Shown here piece by piece: positions 1 to 7,225 of a DNA stretch of 64,000 bases. Numbering within the stretch: position 1 is the stretch's first letter; each line of letters begins with the position of its first letter. The notes beneath the pieces are model-generated. The model searched no databases. It was not told where the DNA came from and worked only from the letters and a program-made list of their open reading frames with translations. This stretch comes from Diaminobutyricibacter sp049994905 (GTDB taxonomy: Bacteria > Actinomycetota > Actinomycetes > Actinomycetales > Microbacteriaceae). The translations under genes and the position numbers were made by a program. Where the stretch lies: NCBI RefSeq assembly GCF_049994905.1, contig NZ_CP188258.1, positions 930,001 through 994,000 of the forward strand. The letters are read 5' to 3'.

Positions 1-1616
1 GTGTCGGCGATTACCTGCACCGCCACCACTCTGGTGGCGGGTGCGTCCACGGACTGCACTGCCACCTATCAGGTCAGCCAGGCTGACATTGATGCCGGTC
101 AGGTCATCAACGATGCGACCGCGACCGGTGACGACCCGGCCGGTGGCCTGGTTACCAGTCCGTTGGCGACCGCGACGGTCACCGCAACCGCCAGCCCGGC
201 ACTGTCGCTGACGAAGGCGGCCGATCCGACGACGGTGACGGGTGCGGGTCAGAGTGTGGTCTATACGTTCCAGGTCACCAACACCGGTAACACCACGGTG
301 ACCTCGGTTGTGGTGGCGGAGACCGGGTTCTCCGGGGCGGGCAGCCTGCCGGCCCCGAGTTGTGATGCGACCTCCCTGGCTCCGGGGGAGAGCACCCAGT
401 GCACGACGACCTACACCACCACTGCTGCGGATATGAGTGCGGCCACGATCGATAACAGTGCCGTGGCTACCGGTTTGGATCCTGGGGCCGGGATGGTGAC
501 GAGTCCTTCTGCGTCGGCTGTTGTCACGGTCACTCCGGCGGTGCCGGCGTTGGCGTTGACGAAGACGGCGGACCCGGGCACGGTGACTGCGGCGGGTGAC
601 ACGGTCACCTATACCTTCCATGTCACGAACACCGGCAACGTCACGGTCGACAACATTGCTGTTGCGGAGGGTGATTTCTCGGGAACCGGTAGCTTGTCGG
701 CGATTACCTGCACCGCCACCACTCTGGTGGCGGGTGCGTCCACGGACTGCACTGCCACCTATCAGGTCAGCCAGGCTGACATTGATGCCGGTCAGGTCAT
801 CAACGATGCGACCGCGACCGGTGACGACCCGGCCGGTGGCCTGGTTACCAGTCCGTTGGCGACCGCGACGGTCACCGCAACCGCCAGCCCGGCACTGTCG
901 CTGACGAAGGCGGCCGACCCGACGACGGTGACGGGTGCGGGTCAGAGTGTGGTCTATACGTTCCAGGTCACCAACACCGGTAACACCACGGTGACCTCGG
1001 TTGTGGTGGCGGAGACCGGGTTCTCCGGGGCGGGCAGCCTGCCGGCCCCGAGTTGTGATGCGACCTCCCTGGCTCCGGGGGAGAGCACCCAGTGCACGAC
1101 GACCTACACCACCACTGCTGCGGATATGAGTGCGGCCACGATCGATAACAGTGCCGTGGCTACCGGTTTGGATCCTGGGGCCGGGATGGTGACGAGTCCT
1201 TCTGCGTCGGCTGTTGTCACGGTCACTCCGGCGGTGCCGGCGTTGGCGTTGACGAAGACGGCGGACCCGGGCACGGTGACTGCGGCGGGTGACACGGTCA
1301 CCTATACCTTCCATGTCACGAACACCGGCAACGTCACGGTCGACAACATTGCTGTTGCGGAGGGCAGTTTCTCGGGAACCGGGAGTGTGTCGGCGATTAC
1401 CTGCACCGCCACCACTCTGGTGGCGGGTGCGTCCACGGACTGCACTGCCACCTATCAGGTCAGCCAGGCTGACATTGATGCCGGTCAGGTCATCAACGAT
1501 GCGACCGCGACCGGTGACGACCCGGCCGGTGGCCTGGTTACCAGTCCGTTGGCGACCGCGACGGTCACCGCAACCGCCAGCCCGGCACTGTCGCTGACGA
1601 AGGCGGCCGACCCGAC
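1..1616 (+). repeat. Near-identical tandem repeats of 693 bp
   Basis: The unit beginning at 1 recurs at 694 and again at 1387, an exact 693-bp (231-codon) period covering two DUF11 domains. Copies one and two differ at only a few bases (for example GATCCG/GACCCG, and the GGTGAT/GGCAGT codons near 670 and 1363). The third copy matches until about 1616 and then changes into a diverged domain. Such identity implies recent duplication or gene conversion, and makes copy number prone to change or to assembly collapse. Confidence 0.97.
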
Positions 1617-2448
1617 CAGCGGCACGGCTCCCGGCGACACCGTCACCTACTCCTTCCACATCACCAACACCGGCAACGTCTCGATCACGAACATCACCGT
1701 GGCAGAGGGAACCTTCACGGGCACGGGCGGATCACCGGTCATCACCTGTCCCGCCGGCGCCACCTCGCTCGCTCCCGGGAACAGCGCCATCTGCACCGCC
1801 CCCTACGTCCTCACCCAGGCCGACGTCGACGCCGGACACGTGGACAACACCGCCACCGCCACCGGAACAGACACCGGCAACGGTCCCGTCACCAGCAACG
1901 AATCCGACGTCACCGTCTCAATCCCGCCGACGCCCGCGCTCACCCTGAAGAAGACCGCCAGCACGTCGACGATCGACGCCGCCGGGCAGACGATCACCTA
2001 CAGCTTCAGGGTGACCAACACCGGCAATGTCACGCTCGCCGATGTGGCCGTGGTCGAGCAGAGCTTCTCGGGCACCGGGACTCCGCTGACGCTGACCTGC
2101 CCGGCGGACACAACTCTGATTGCGGGACAGTCGCTGACGTGCACGGCCGATTACCAGACCACGGAAGCCGATTTCGCCGCGGGCAGCATCACCAACACCG
2201 CTGACGCGACAGGAGCCGACCCCAGCGGCTCGAGCGTCACCTCCCCAGAGTCCAGCGCGGTCGTGGAGTCGGCGGCGTCCCCGACGCCTCCCGTCGCTTC
2301 CGCGCCACCCGCAGCCGAAGCGTTGGCCAAGACGGGGGAGACGTTCCCCGGCTGGCTCATACCCCTTGCCGGGTTCCTCGTTCTCGCTGGAGCCGGGCTG
2401 ACCGTCATCGTGGCCACCCGCAACCGGCCCAAGAAGCAGGGCAAGTAG
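1..2448 (+). CDS. DUF11-repeat cell-wall surface protein, LAKTG anchored (5' partial)
   Basis: This is the 3' part of a large secreted adhesin-like protein; the gene runs in from the left edge, so the GTG at position 1 is not the true start. The 815 visible residues are about seven immunoglobulin-like DUF11-type domains of 110-120 residues, each with 'SLTKAADP', 'TYTFQVTNTGN' and 'CTATY'-like strands. The C-terminus has the sorting triad: LAKTG, a hydrophobic helix (WLIPLAGFLVLAGAG) and the basic tail RNRPKKQGK. LAXTG is the signal used by class E sortases in high-GC Gram-positives, so wall anchoring is expected. The domain and anchor calls are strong; a role in adhesion or as a surface layer is inference. 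Confidence 0.9.
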   Translation: MSAITCTATTLVAGASTDCTATYQVSQADIDAGQVINDATATGDDPAGGLVTSPLATATVTATASPALSLTKAADPTTVTGAGQSVVYTFQVTNTGNTTVTSVVVAETGFSGAGSLPAPSCDATSLAPGESTQCTTTYTTTAADMSAATIDNSAVATGLDPGAGMVTSPSASAVVTVTPAVPALALTKTADPGTVTAAGDTVTYTFHVTNTGNVTVDNIAVAEGDFSGTGSLSAITCTATTLVAGASTDCTATYQVSQADIDAGQVINDATATGDDPAGGLVTSPLATATVTATASPALSLTKAADPTTVTGAGQSVVYTFQVTNTGNTTVTSVVVAETGFSGAGSLPAPSCDATSLAPGESTQCTTTYTTTAADMSAATIDNSAVATGLDPGAGMVTSPSASAVVTVTPAVPALALTKTADPGTVTAAGDTVTYTFHVTNTGNVTVDNIAVAEGSFSGTGSVSAITCTATTLVAGASTDCTATYQVSQADIDAGQVINDATATGDDPAGGLVTSPLATATVTATASPALSLTKAADPTSGTAPGDTVTYSFHITNTGNVSITNITVAEGTFTGTGGSPVITCPAGATSLAPGNSAICTAPYVLTQADVDAGHVDNTATATGTDTGNGPVTSNESDVTVSIPPTPALTLKKTASTSTIDAAGQTITYSFRVTNTGNVTLADVAVVEQSFSGTGTPLTLTCPADTTLIAGQSLTCTADYQTTEADFAAGSITNTADATGADPSGSSVTSPESSAVVESAASPTPPVASAPPAAEALAKTGETFPGWLIPLAGFLVLAGAGLTVIVATRNRPKKQGK

Positions 2449-2526
2449 CCCACCGAGCACACGCGCATGGACTTATCAGGTTCAGCGGCGAGTGGTTCGC
2501 GCATACCCCGATCGTAGGAGCTCACG

Positions 2527-2542
2527 CATATCGTCGGCATAT
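2527..2542. promoter_or_regulatory. Candidate OmpR-type operator, copy 1
   Basis: CATATCGTCGGCATAT is found here and again at 14055-14070. Here it extends to CATATCG-TCGG-CATATCG, a 7-bp direct repeat with an 11-bp period. Direct repeats at 10-11 bp are typical binding sites of OmpR/PhoB-family regulators. The site lies about 50 bp before the amidase lipoprotein start. Confidence 0.5.
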
Positions 2543-2590
2543 CGAAAACCGCATACGGGTCCGCAACACGATGTTGCATTGACTGTCAGC

Positions 2591-3319
2591 ATGACTCGAA
2601 CACGAACACTCGGAGGGCTTACCTCCGAAGGAACCGCGCGATTGGCGTCCATCGGCGCACTCTGCCTGCTCACGACCAGTTGCTCCGGCACACCATCGCA
2701 AACTGCAGTCTTCCCTGTCATCGGCACGACCGAGTCGGCCGCCGACAATACCGCCCGGCAGCTTGCCTACGCTCTGGCGCACTGGAACGACTACAACGCC
2801 GTCGCGTACGGAGACCTCAACCCAGTCGGCGGCGATTGCGCCAACTTCGTCAGCCAGGCGCTCATCGCCCGCGGCTGGCTGATGAACTCCGAGTGGTATA
2901 GCCGCGACGCCGCGGCGGATTGGAGCCCGGCGTGGGGTTACGTTCCCGCGATGGACAACTATCTTCACGCTCATGCCGCAGAACTCGGGATACAACGGCT
3001 TCCGCTCACCCAGCGGGACAAGGTCAAGGTTGGCGACATCGTGATGTTCGACTGGGATGACAACGACTCGCTCGATCACGTCCAGATCGTCTCGGCCATC
3101 GAGAGGGCCGGCGACGCGATCCGCGTCAAGATGGTCGGCCACAATAAGGACACCGTTTACCGTGATCTGGACGACACGATCTCGATCGACCCGGCGCTAT
3201 CGGCCACTTCTGGGCGTTGTCGAGATGACCCGCGCCGCCCGTCCCGCGACCCGCGGGGTCATCGCCTTGGGCGCGATCGCGCTTGCTATCTCGCTGGCGG
3301 GCTGCGGCGCCGGATCTGA
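2591..3319 (+). CDS. Amidase_6-like lipoprotein, probable frameshift at 3' end
   Basis: Secreted Cys/His hydrolase of the putative amidase domain family (Amidase_6), likely acting on cell-wall peptides. From ATG 2591 the protein has a basic N-terminus, a hydrophobic stretch and a lipobox ending LTTSC (Cys31). The core holds GGDCANFVSQAL with the presumed catalytic Cys83, and SLDHVQIVSAI with His163. The family usually ends soon after a FW motif. Here the next frame reads TFWALSR followed by TGA at 3226-3228, exactly overlapping the ATG of the next gene. In the current frame translation instead runs on to 3319 as arginine-rich shadow sequence. One missing base near 3207 explains this. A GTG at 2492 would also open the frame, but it gives an unlikely N-terminus. 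Confidence 0.7.
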   Translation: MTRTRTLGGLTSEGTARLASIGALCLLTTSCSGTPSQTAVFPVIGTTESAADNTARQLAYALAHWNDYNAVAYGDLNPVGGDCANFVSQALIARGWLMNSEWYSRDAAADWSPAWGYVPAMDNYLHAHAAELGIQRLPLTQRDKVKVGDIVMFDWDDNDSLDHVQIVSAIERAGDAIRVKMVGHNKDTVYRDLDDTISIDPALSATSGRCRDDPRRPSRDPRGHRLGRDRACYLAGGLRRRI

Positions 3320-3800
3320 ACTGCCCGCGACCGTTCAGGATGCGACGAGCACGGCGCAGCTCAGCGACGCCGACGGCTACATTTCAACCGGGGATGCGCT
3401 CCCGCTGACCAGCGACAAACCGGCGATAGCCAAGTTGAACCCGGCGCTGCTCGCAGCCCTCCGCTCCGCCGACCGGGCAGCCGGGGCCGAGCGCGGCATT
3501 GCTATCACGATCGCAGAGGGGTGGCGGTCGGAGCGCTACCAGGATCTTCTTTTCGAGCGGGCCGTCCAGAAGTATGGCAGCGAAGAGGAAGCCCCGAAAT
3601 GGGCAAAGCGAGGCACCGACTCCGCTCACGTCACCGGTCGCGCGGTTGACGTGGCCACTGCCGATGCGATGGACTTCCTCAACCGCTTCGGCTCGCGGTG
3701 GGGGCTCTGCCAGGTCTACGCGAACGAGATCTGGCATTTCGAAATGCTCACTACCGCGGGCGGCACGTGCCCGCCGATGTCGCCGGACGGTCGTGGCTGA
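3225..3800 (+). CDS. M15-family D-Ala-D-Ala carboxypeptidase-like lipoprotein
   Basis: Predicted VanY-like metallopeptidase that trims peptidoglycan stem peptides outside the membrane. The start ATG 3225 gives a classic lipoprotein signal with lipobox LAGC (Cys27). Zinc-site motifs are in place: SAHVTGRAVDV (His135, Asp142) and EIWHFE (His171). At 191 residues it is a compact single-domain M15 enzyme. Its start overlaps the restored stop of the upstream amidase as ATGA, so the two were probably made together by translational coupling. If the amidase frameshift is real, coupling would be reduced, since ribosomes now terminate 90 bases downstream. Confidence 0.85.
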   Translation: MTRAARPATRGVIALGAIALAISLAGCGAGSELPATVQDATSTAQLSDADGYISTGDALPLTSDKPAIAKLNPALLAALRSADRAAGAERGIAITIAEGWRSERYQDLLFERAVQKYGSEEEAPKWAKRGTDSAHVTGRAVDVATADAMDFLNRFGSRWGLCQVYANEIWHFEMLTTAGGTCPPMSPDGRG

Positions 3801-3824
3801 AGACGGATCCGACTGCGGCTGCGC

Positions 3825-4253
3825 CTACGGAACCAGCCCGAAGGTCTGCATTGTCAGCACGTACCACAGCGCACCTGCGAGTGCGAGCGTCACTGTTGCG
3901 GCACCCGCACGTATCCCGCCGCGGATCCATGCAATGAGGCACAGCCCAGTCGCGATGGCGAGATAAATGAACAGCGCAGCAACCGAACCGCCGGTTAGAA
4001 TCCCGTCGCCGAATGTGACGGAGGCGGCCGGCGCGTACGCGATTGCCAGTCGCCACCAGGACGACGAGCGGGCGAAGGAGGCACCCAACCCGAGCACAGC
4101 CCCGACTGGCGCTGCGATCACCAGCCACATGTTGTGAGATCCGGCGTCCGCGTAATGTCCCTCGTTCCCGTCCACCAATATGGTGTAGCCCGCGATCATG
4201 GCGACGAAGGAGGCTGGGCCGAGGAGGACACCGACCAGAGGCCTGACACGCAT
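3825..4253 (-). CDS. Small integral membrane protein
   Basis: A 142-residue protein with four predicted transmembrane segments (roughly residues 5-27, 40-60, 68-95 and 100-135) rich in Ala, Gly and Leu. No enzymatic motif is visible and the family is not recognised. It lies in the same direction as, and 30 bp after, the small membrane gene at 4284-4496, so it belongs to the sortase-linked gene group. The start ATG 4253 is the only good start after an in-frame stop. Convergent with the carboxypeptidase gene. Confidence 0.7.
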   Translation of the reverse strand: MRVRPLVGVLLGPASFVAMIAGYTILVDGNEGHYADAGSHNMWLVIAAPVGAVLGLGASFARSSSWWRLAIAYAPAASVTFGDGILTGGSVAALFIYLAIATGLCLIAWIRGGIRAGAATVTLALAGALWYVLTMQTFGLVP

Positions 4254-4283
4254 GCCGGCCAGGATGCCGAAGGTGCAGAGCGA

Positions 4284-4496
4284 CTATCCTGCGGGGAGTT
4301 CCGCGAACGGCCGATAGAGAAAGCGCGGGGCGGTGAGTTCGAGCCATCCCGTACCGTATCCGACGAGAGTGGCCGCGACGAGGGTCGCGACGAGAGTGAC
4401 TACCGTCGTCCCGATCATGGCCGAAAACCTCGTCTGTGAACGACGCCCGACCGGAGTGGGCGCATCCTGGTTGTCGGTGTCGAGTGCCCGGGTCAC
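4284..4496 (-). CDS. Small single-pass membrane protein of the sortase locus
   Basis: Seventy residues starting at GTG 4496, whose GTGA overlaps the TGA of the preceding small gene. A hydrophilic N-terminus of about 25 residues is followed by one transmembrane helix (MIGTTVVTLVATLVAATLVG) and a short outward or inward tail ending YRPFAELPAG. No family recognised. The overlap with its neighbour and co-direction with the sortase fragment suggest one operon. A longer open frame up to 4721 exists, but its upstream part is arginine-rich shadow of other genes. Confidence 0.6.
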   Translation of the reverse strand: MTRALDTDNQDAPTPVGRRSQTRFSAMIGTTVVTLVATLVAATLVGYGTGWLELTAPRFLYRPFAELPAG

Positions 4497-4651
4497 GGCC
4501 CGACCGTGCCTTCCTGCGGGCCCAGGAGCGAGTCTGCCCAGGGGAACACCCATGTCACCAGTGCGGCCAGCACGGCCACGAACAGCACGATCAGAATCAG
4601 GATGCGCAGCCACACCGGTCCTGGCAGGCTGCGCCACAGTGCTCCTTACAT
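4493..4651 (-). pseudogene. Sortase-associated small membrane protein with stop at codon 2
   Basis: The frame reads W-R-S-L-P-G-P-V-W, then a transmembrane helix (LRILILIVLFVAVLAALVTW), then VFPWADSLLGPQE, ending TGA at 4493. This is the small protein typically found next to actinobacterial class E sortases, whose N-terminus is normally M-Y-x-x-L-W-R. Here the start is ATG-TAA-GGA-GCA-CTG-TGG, so codon 2, expected to be Tyr (TAC/TAT), is TAA. One substitution would therefore silence it. The change also creates AAGGAG, but the only codon near it is CTG, 2 bp away. Decay is the simplest reading; a sequencing error is possible. Confidence 0.65.
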
Positions 4652-4653
4652 GG

Positions 4654-4890
4654 TCACCTTCCGTTGGCCGCGACGGCGGCCGCGATCTCGCTCGGCACCT
4701 GTTGCGTCGGTGCGAAGTCATGGAACACGGTGTACGCGATCAGTCGCTCTCCGGCGTGGAACGGCGGATTGCAGGTGGTGATTGTCATCAGCCGGTCGAT
4801 CGGCGTGGTGTCCGGCCGCTGCGGAACGGGCAGGAGCACCCCGACGGTGGTCGGTTGCACGTACTCGAGGTTGCGGAACGTGTAGCACCA
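4654..4890 (-). pseudogene. Class E sortase, C-terminal fragment
   Basis: Reading down from about 4890 the frame gives W-C-Y-T-F-R-N-L-E-Y-V-Q-P, a few residues later the active-site stretch LMTITTCNPPF (catalytic Cys), then GERLIAYTVF and a short tail. This is the last third of a class E sortase, the enzyme that anchors LAXTG proteins. The first two thirds, including the catalytic His region, signal/transmembrane helix and promoter, are missing. At about 4890 the sequence switches to a surface-protein gene on the other strand. The remaining ATG at 4860 would not give an active enzyme. Confidence 0.8.
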
Positions 4891-6098
4891 GCACCCTCAC
4901 CCTGACTGTGCGTGCCTCTAGCGTGGGTGCTGTGACGGCGCAGGTCCTCTCGGCGACGTCAACAAACATCGACGTCACCCCCTGTGTCACGGGTTCGCCG
5001 GCGAACTGTGGTCCCTCCCTCTCGCTGAACGTGGTTGCGGTGCCGACAGCGTCGACGTCGACGGTGGGGGTTTCGCCGTCGTCGATTCCGGCGGATGGGA
5101 CGACGACATCGACGGTGACGGTCACAGTTCGCGATCTGAATGGTGACCCGATCGGTGTTGGTGGTGACACGGTCACGCTGGCGACCGATCTGGGCACGCT
5201 TGGTGCTGTGACGGACAACGGTGACGGCACGTACAGTGCGAAGTTGTCCGGGACGGTCGCGGGTGCTGCGACGGTGACGTTCACGGTCAATGGTGTTGCT
5301 GCGACGAACACGGCCAAGGTGACCCTGGTTGCGGTGCCGTCGGCGTCGACGTCGACGGTGGGGGTTTCCCCGTCGTCGATTCCGGCGGATGGGTCGACGA
5401 CGTCGACGGTGACGGTCACGGTTCGTGATATGAATGGTGACCCGGTCGGTGTTGGTGGTGACACGGTCACCCTGGCGACTGATCTTGGCACGCTTGGTGC
5501 TGTGACGGACAACGGTGACGGGACCTATAGTGCGACCCTGTCCGGGACGGTGGCGGGTGCTGCGACAGTGACGTTCACGGTCAATGGTGTTGCTGCGACG
5601 AACACGGCCAAGGTGTCGCTGGTTGCGGTGCCGTCGGCGTCGACGTCGACGGTGGGGGTTTCGCCGTCGTCGATTCCGGCGGATGGGACGACGACATCGA
5701 CGGTGACGGTCACAGTTCGCGATCTGAATGGTGACCCGATCGGTGTTGGTGGTGACACGGTCACGCTGGCGACTGATCTGGGCACGCTTGGTGCTGTGAC
5801 GGACAACGGTGACGGCACGTACAGTGCAACCCTGTCCGGGACGGCCGCGGGTGCTGCGACGGTGACGTTCACGGTCAATGGTTTTGCTGCGACGACCGCG
5901 GCCGAGGTGACCCTGGTTGCGGTGCCGACGGCGTCGCCGACTCCGACACCAACGCCACCAACGCCGGCGCCGGCACCGGCAGCGGACCTCGCGCACACCG
6001 GATTGGACATTGGGACGGGTCTCGCACTCGTCGCACTATTGCTCGGCGCAGGAGTCGCCATCGCCGTAGTGAAGCGTCGTCGCGTCAACCAGAGCTAA
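4890..6098 (+). pseudogene. Ig-like (Big_1/invasin-type) LAHTG wall protein, 5' truncated
   Basis: From the junction near 4890 the frame encodes part of one domain, three tandem 98-residue invasin-like Ig domains (each with VGVSPSSIPADG, VTVRDxNGDP and TDLGTLGAVTDNGDGTY), and a Thr/Pro-rich spacer. It ends with LAHTG, a transmembrane helix and the basic tail KRRRVNQS. It has no signal peptide. The frame stays open to 4782 only because it crosses antisense sortase sequence. Without promoter, ribosome site and export signal, the remnant should not reach the surface. It and the sortase were apparently a divergent pair cut by one deletion. Confidence 0.75.
5051..5932 (+). repeat. Three tandem 294-bp Ig-domain repeats
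   Basis: Units start at 5051, 5345 and 5639, an exact 294-bp (98-codon) period. Copies one and three share variants such as GATCTGAATGGTGACCCGATC, while copy two differs (ATGAATGGTGACCCGGTC). This mosaic pattern suggests conversion among copies. The third copy diverges at its end (TTTGCTGCGACGACC). Confidence 0.95.
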
Positions 6099-6123
6099 CT
6101 GCTCGTTCCAGACAGTAGGCGGT

Positions 6124-6158
6124 GAATGCCTGCCGGCACAGAGTGTCGGCAGGCATTC
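6124..6158 (+). terminator. Strong hairpin after the Ig-like wall protein
   Basis: GAATGCCTGCCG (6124-6135) pairs perfectly with CGGCAGGCATTC (6147-6158) around an 11-base loop, 26 bp after the wall-protein stop. No long T-run follows, as is common for high-GC terminators. Confidence 0.75.
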
Positions 6159-6262
6159 GCGCGCGTAGGAGCAATGCCGGTCAAGTGGCACTCAAACTGT
6201 ATTTTCAGTCAAAGTTGCGCGCCACAGCGTTATCAATCGGCGGGGTCGCAGTCTCACGATGT

Positions 6263-6679
6263 ATGGAATCAAGAAAATCGATCGGAACACCCCCCGATCT
6301 CGAAAGCCCCAAGACCCCACGCCGCCGTCGTATGATCGCGCCGATCGCAGTGGGCGCACTCGCGCTCGTCCTATTCACGGGCTGCGCGGCCACACCCACG
6401 TCTTCGGCGTCTGCAAGGTCGACGGGTATCTCGGCGGGCCTTCCGATCATCGACGGCAAGATCGTCGATGAGGTCAAAACGCCGGACAAAAAAGGAATCC
6501 GAGTCACCGTGAGCTCGAGCGCTGCGGATCTGCTCAAGGCTGCCGAAGCCGACCTCAAAGCTGCAGGATTCTCTACGTACCCAACGGCCAAAGATGCTTT
6601 CGGGGCCAAGAACGAGAAGTACTTCGTTTCCGTGTCGGTCAAGTCGGGCAAAGTTTCGTATCTCTTCATCCAACGCTAG
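6263..6679 (+). CDS. Small secreted lipoprotein, unknown function
   Basis: A 138-residue lipoprotein from ATG 6263. The N-terminus is unusually long and basic before the helix MIAPIAVGALALVLFTGC, whose lipobox is LFTGC; a shorter start at ATG 6332 would give a more standard signal and is a real alternative. The mature part is a compact alpha/beta domain (GKIVDEVKTPDKKG, LLKAAEADLKAAGFSTYPTA, KYFVSVSVKSGKVSYLFIQR). The pattern of helix then paired strands recalls small BON- or PASTA-like folds, but no family is recognised. It stands alone between two terminators. Confidence 0.65.
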   Translation: MESRKSIGTPPDLESPKTPRRRRMIAPIAVGALALVLFTGCAATPTSSASARSTGISAGLPIIDGKIVDEVKTPDKKGIRVTVSSSAADLLKAAEADLKAAGFSTYPTAKDAFGAKNEKYFVSVSVKSGKVSYLFIQR

Positions 6680-6685
6680 ACGCGC

Positions 6686-6722
6686 CCCAGCCGCACCCGT
6701 CCCGGCGTCGGGCGCGGCTGGG
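6686..6722 (+). terminator. GC-rich hairpin after the 6263 lipoprotein gene
   Basis: CCCAGCCGCACCCG (6686-6699) pairs with CGGGCGCGGCTGGG (6709-6722), 13 of 14 positions matched, loop of 9 bases, starting 6 bp after the stop codon. Confidence 0.75.
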
Positions 6723-6839
6723 CGGCCTCCTGCGGCGCTCATGGCGGTGCGGGCCTCGGGCGTGAGCACAGCCCCGGCTGCATGCTGTGAGATCTCCACT
6801 TGCGCGTTAGGTCGGCGACGGTTTCGGGTCTCAGCTGTC

Positions 6840-7046
6840 GTGACTACTCAAAGTCCTCTCCCCGATCCTGTGATCGCCCACGTTGAACGGTATGTTGCGC
6901 CGGTCACGGGAGAGGTGGTCCAGGTCAGCTGCGAATGTCCGCTCGGGCATGATCACACGTACGCAGATTGGCTCGACCGGTTCGGTCGCGGCGTGACCGA
7001 TGACGCCACACGCTCCGATCGCGCAACCACGGGTCTGAGCGAATGA
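6840..7046 (+). CDS. Small CxC...DHxYADWL protein, member 1
   Basis: A 68-residue cytosolic protein from GTG 6840. Its core VSCECPLGHDHTYADWL contains a CxC pair and a DH pair that could bind a metal. The same core (VTCDCAIGQDHEYADWL) is in the 61-residue protein at 15753-15938; 11 of 20 aligned positions are identical. Both have a charged N-terminal segment and a short variable tail. The stop overlaps the next start as ATGA. Not a family I can name; metal binding is inference from the Cys and His spacing. Confidence 0.6.
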   Translation: MTTQSPLPDPVIAHVERYVAPVTGEVVQVSCECPLGHDHTYADWLDRFGRGVTDDATRSDRATTGLSE

Positions 7047-7225
7047 CGAGTCTTGACACCCCGTTTGGTCCCATAGAGACGCCAGTCCTTGTCATGATCG
7101 GGCTAGCGTCGCTTCTGGTGGCACTGCTGATCGTCGGCTGGTACATAGATGCCCGCGCCCGTGCTCGGAATCGAACCCGGGTCCACAATCGACCTGTTTC
7201 TCATCGCGGCTCTGACCGCCGCTGA
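7043..7225 (+). CDS. Small single-pass membrane protein
   Basis: Sixty residues: about 14 hydrophilic residues, one transmembrane helix (PVLVMIGLASLLVALLIVGW), then a strongly basic cytoplasmic tail. ATG 7043 overlaps the stop of the CxC protein gene, so the two are co-translated and may act together. Its end overlaps the 3' end of the opposing histidine kinase gene by 25 bp. No family recognised. Confidence 0.55.
   Translation: MTSLDTPFGPIETPVLVMIGLASLLVALLIVGWYIDARARARNRTRVHNRPVSHRGSDRR

Noticed and set aside
4284..4721. A 145-codon minus-strand gene
   Set aside because: Only the last 70 codons look real. The upstream portion is the wrong frame of the small sortase-associated membrane protein and sortase fragment.
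5051..5932. Regular repeats considered as CRISPR
   Set aside because: The 294-bp units are translated Ig domains with no short repeat and unique spacer pattern.
7160..7190. T-arm-like sequence GGGTTCGATTCC on the minus strand, suggesting a tRNA or attachment site
   Set aside because: The 5-bp stem is imperfect, no acceptor stem, anticodon arm or CCA end follows, and the bases are inside the small membrane protein gene.
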